From positions 2,998,722 to 3,062,721 of the forward strand of contig OY282381.1 of assembly GCA_958295915.1 (NCBI GenBank): 64,000 nt of DNA, written 5' to 3'. The stretch comes from an uncultured Caldilineaceae bacterium. Lineage in GTDB: Bacteria > Chloroflexota > Anaerolineae > Caldilineales > Caldilineaceae. The translations under genes and the position numbers were made by a program. This document shows positions 61,260 to 64,000 of the stretch, in pieces. Under the pieces are notes generated by a model that was given only the letters and a program-made list of their open reading frames with translations, was not told the DNA's origin and searched no databases. Positions within the stretch are counted from its first letter, which is position 1. Each line of letters opens with the position of its first letter.

Positions 61260-64000
61260 TTACCTGAACTGCCTGCGCAGGGCCGCGAGAGATTCTTCGT
61301 CGTGGAAATACTCGAAATGATTGCAGCTGAGCACATCCACCCGCAAACCAGGCCAGTGACCGCCCCGCACAGAGTGCGCCGACCCCACCCCAACCAGTAG
61401 ATCGTTCGGCCCCAGAACCTGATCCAGCCCCTTATCTAAAATGCGCATCAACTCCGTTTTGGAAAAGAGCTTGCGCCAGTTCACCGGGCCATCCAAGTCG
61501 GAATTTACGCCGATTTGGATGTAGTATTTCACATCCACCGGTGTCCTCTGGTCATTGAGCTGCCGATACACCTTTGCGCTCGGCGCCAGATCTCGCAGGC
61601 CGGTGATCAGATGGGATATCCCCATTGCCAGCATCTGTGCCAGGGGCGCAGCCTGAACCAGCCCCGCCTGATTGATCAGAATGGTTGCCAGCCAGGGTAC
61701 CAGCCGATGAGCCTCAGCGAGTGGCGTGCCGGTGTTGTGGGCGCCGCTCATAAATACCCGCTCCACAAATTCGTGCCCCCCCTCCATCTCTATACACACA
61801 CGGGCTATTTGTGTTCCCATGCTGTGGCAGAATATATCGAGCGATGGCCCTTTGGCAGCGCCAAAGCCAAGACCGCGCAGCTCATCTGTCAGCAGTCGGC
61901 CATTCTCGTGGATACCGGTGTTGAGGCTTTCGTAATCAAACGCCAGGGCCAGGTCGTAGTCGTCCAGCGCCAGCAAGCTCGCCAGGGATCTCTGCGCAAG
62001 CTGTTCCGTGCTGCTGGCGAACCCGTGGGTGATCAGCAATGCCTTGTGCGTTTGCGCCATATCTTTCGGCGTCACTTTTGAATAAACGGGGATCCCGTCT
62101 ATCCCGCACCGGACTTTGCGCACGCCAAGGTCAGGCGGGCGTTCCCGATAGATGATTTTGTAGAGGAACAGACGCACCATATGTTTCAAGTCTCGAGAGG
62201 GCAGTTCGCCCACAGCGCCCTCGTCAGCCCCGGCTGAAGCCCCGCGCGCATCAAGCTCAGCCAGGCGCTTCTTGCCATGGAGGCTGGATAGGAGCCGGCG
62301 GGTCATCCCTTTCAAGTTCCGGGCAGGGCTCTCCGCCACAACATCATCGCCGCTTCCGCTATCATCAGGGGTCGGCAGATGGGTGATCTCTACCGCCATG
62401 CGTCGTCTGCTCACATCCTGGGCTGTGGTTTTGGCATCTGCGGGATGACCGGCCACGTAGTAGTACTCGCCATCGAAGGCGATGGGCAGAAGCCCCACCA
62501 GGTCTGGCTCATCCTTCAGGCTAAGCTCCACCCGCAACGGTGACTCGGCGCTGATTGCGCGTAGCTGATTCGCTTCGGCATCCAAAGTCAGCACGCCCGG
62601 CGATGCGCCGATGGCCCGGAGGGTTTCAGAGAAGGTCAGAGGCTCGAAGAATGCGGCTGCGTCCGGATTGTCCAGCCCCGGTGGCAAGGATATCGGATCC
62701 TCTGCATCCCAGGTAGAATTGATCAGATTGCTGACCACCAATTGGCCGCTTAGCTCCGCCGGTTTCTCAAGAGAGATATCCAGAGGCGACCCCACTTCGA
62801 TACTGCTTTTGCCGGCCGGCAGGACGCATATCTCCGGTTTTTTCAGAACGGTGATCGCCACCTGTTTTGTAATCCAGCGATCATGCGTATCGTCTCGGCG
62901 CACCACCAGATTGCGGGAGCCGGAACCATCGTAACGAATGCCGTTCATCAGCTCTGCAAGGGGACCGAACGCGCGGGTTTTATCTGTTGTGTCCGGTTCG
63001 TTCAGATTCGGCATCTCCAGCACATCGAAGGAAGTGGGAACTCGGGTGGCGAAGACTTTCAGAATCTCTATGGAAGACTCAGCATAAGGGTCATCCACGC
63101 CCGGCTCGATGTCGCGAATGAAAAAGCCCTTGCCTGGCACCACCAGCTGATAAGGCGCTCGCTCCGGGTAGACGCGGTGGATGCCAAAATGGGCAGATAG
63201 ATTGAAGACAGTCACATACAGATTTTCGGCGCTCTCGTTACGCACCGAAACCCATAGCTTGCGCCCCGGCGGCAACATCCCATCCTTGCCCAGGAATTCG
63301 CCGTCTTTGGGAGCGGTAAAGCTGGCCCGGGTGTAGGTGTGGGCTTCGACGCGCAACGCGTCCTCCAGAAACACCATCGGCGAGGGATTGCGCAAGGCGC
63401 GCACATTATTGAAGGTCGCCAGGTGATGCAGATTCTCGGCAGTTTTGGCCGCGCCTACCTGCGTGCGGGGTGGAGTCTCCCAGACGATCTGCGCGCCACT
63501 GCCGTCCTGAATCACATAGGCGTCATCCTCCACCAATACATGAAACCGGGTGAATGGGCTGCCCGCTTCAACGACGCGGAGGAACGGAGAGGCATGCGTA
63601 GTGGTCAGAGCCGCCCTGAGCAACGGATCCTCAGTTGCCACTTCGTATGTCAGATCTTCGTAGCCATAGGCCGTCACTTTTGCCCTGGCGGGCAGGCTGA
63701 AATCAGCTTTGCGCACGCCGTTGATCAGTGTGTAGGCGTAATCGACTTTGGATTCGAGCACCTCGCCGCGGCCAAGCCCCTTCTCCTGCATGGCATCGCT
63801 GCCCGCCGGGTACAGTTCCACCTGACTGCCCGGGGTGAGACCCACCGCCGCGCCGCCACCGATACGGATGAGCACATCGTCACCCGCGTCCTTGGCATCG
63901 GTGACGTTCAGATACGAGCCGGCGGAGGGGGTTATCCCGCCAAAGATGACGCGGTTGCCGGGGCCCTCTAACTGAGGTATCTGCCGGGCATAGATGCCAT
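61260..64000 (-). CDS. C-terminal part of large protein with alpha/beta-hydrolase domain (caspase-linked type), 5' end outside window
   Basis: The frame is open from the right edge to 61260 (about 912 codons visible). The first visible residues, ARQIPQLEGPGNRVIFGG, and the beta-rich region after them (GGGAAVGLTPGSQVELYPAG) resemble the linker that follows caspase-like (peptidase C14) domains in large bacterial proteins. VWVSVRN-like beta segments and a proline-rich linker follow. The last 270 residues are an alpha/beta hydrolase: KALLITHGFASSTEQ oxyanion region, IFCHSMGTQIARV nucleophile elbow with Ser, and CNHFEYFHDEESL with the final His. The caspase domain itself is not in view, so that link is inferred. 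Confidence 0.7.
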   Translation of the reverse strand, partial: GIYARQIPQLEGPGNRVIFGGITPSAGSYLNVTDAKDAGDDVLIRIGGGAAVGLTPGSQVELYPAGSDAMQEKGLGRGEVLESKVDYAYTLINGVRKADFSLPARAKVTAYGYEDLTYEVATEDPLLRAALTTTHASPFLRVVEAGSPFTRFHVLVEDDAYVIQDGSGAQIVWETPPRTQVGAAKTAENLHHLATFNNVRALRNPSPMVFLEDALRVEAHTYTRASFTAPKDGEFLGKDGMLPPGRKLWVSVRNESAENLYVTVFNLSAHFGIHRVYPERAPYQLVVPGKGFFIRDIEPGVDDPYAESSIEILKVFATRVPTSFDVLEMPNLNEPDTTDKTRAFGPLAELMNGIRYDGSGSRNLVVRRDDTHDRWITKQVAITVLKKPEICVLPAGKSSIEVGSPLDISLEKPAELSGQLVVSNLINSTWDAEDPISLPPGLDNPDAAAFFEPLTFSETLRAIGASPGVLTLDAEANQLRAISAESPLRVELSLKDEPDLVGLLPIAFDGEYYYVAGHPADAKTTAQDVSRRRMAVEITHLPTPDDSGSGDDVVAESPARNLKGMTRRLLSSLHGKKRLAELDARGASAGADEGAVGELPSRDLKHMVRLFLYKIIYRERPPDLGVRKVRCGIDGIPVYSKVTPKDMAQTHKALLITHGFASSTEQLAQRSLASLLALDDYDLALAFDYESLNTGIHENGRLLTDELRGLGFGAAKGPSLDIFCHSMGTQIARVCIEMEGGHEFVERVFMSGAHNTGTPLAEAHRLVPWLATILINQAGLVQAAPLAQMLAMGISHLITGLRDLAPSAKVYRQLNDQRTPVDVKYYIQIGVNSDLDGPVNWRKLFSKTELMRILDKGLDQVLGPNDLLVGVGSAHSVRGGHWPGLRVDVLSCNHFEYFHDEESLAALRRQFR

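Overview
The window (about 60% G+C) looks like a chromosomal segment of a member of Chloroflexota, probably a Caldilineales/Anaerolineae-like lineage. The gene families suggest this: several phytanoyl-CoA dioxygenase-like enzymes, Cys-type sulfatases, Gfo/Idh/MocA oxidoreductases, a Virulence_fact-homocysteine methyltransferase fusion and a glutaredoxin-thioredoxin reductase fusion. So does the density of short dispersed repeats. The placement is an inference from content; no marker was searched. A tRNA-Sec gene indicates that the organism makes selenoproteins.

Layout. 0-9.4 kb is mostly housekeeping: the end of a UDP-sugar pyrophosphorylase-like gene, a fatty-acid desaturase, clpB, tRNA-Pro, fmt, a small membrane protein and an nfeD-slipin operon. 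9.6-15.6 kb carries a large FtsX-type permease, a GH4 glycosidase and the glutaredoxin-thioredoxin reductase. 15.7-17.2 kb is a TnpB-type transposable element with a frameshifted tnpB. 17.2-46.1 kb is a catabolic island for complex, probably sulfated or acidic, glycans. It holds a membrane glycosyltransferase, a YetA-like lyase, two sulfatases, two ABC sugar-import loci without ATPases, three Gfo/Idh/MocA dehydrogenases, a sugar isomerase/epimerase, an enolase-superfamily dehydratase, an RraA-type aldolase, two dioxygenases and an aldo/keto reductase. A second giant FtsX-type permease and a nuclease-like gene with tandem repeats lie inside it. 46.5-53.2 kb is an envelope-polysaccharide block with a GT4 transferase, a secreted TIM-barrel protein, a flippase and a BMP-type lipoprotein. 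53.6-59.8 kb has a one-carbon/methyltransferase-like gene, broken hsdS tails, a coiled-coil gene, and an operon of DUF1638, alkaline-phosphatase-fold, PHP and PfkB genes. 60.2-64 kb has another dioxygenase, tRNA-Sec, and the C-terminal part of a large alpha/beta-hydrolase protein that runs off the window.

The most unusual content is a set of short palindromic elements scattered through the whole window. Families A and B are each about 30 bp: a 6-8 bp stem, a 7-nt loop and a short tail. They occur between genes but also inside protein-coding genes, in frame. Family A has five open reading frames out of six, and all five are used in proteins here. Alignment of the two FtsX paralogues in this window shows that the elements are insertions, and that both paralogues took one in the same extracytoplasmic loop in opposite orientation. 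One copy sits exactly at the joint of a two-domain fusion, and others form new protein ends. This resembles the Rickettsia palindromic elements (selfish DNA in coding genes) but in an unrelated bacterium. Further families (C, D, E, F, G, H) appear intergenic, and one H copy is inserted in the loop of an A copy.
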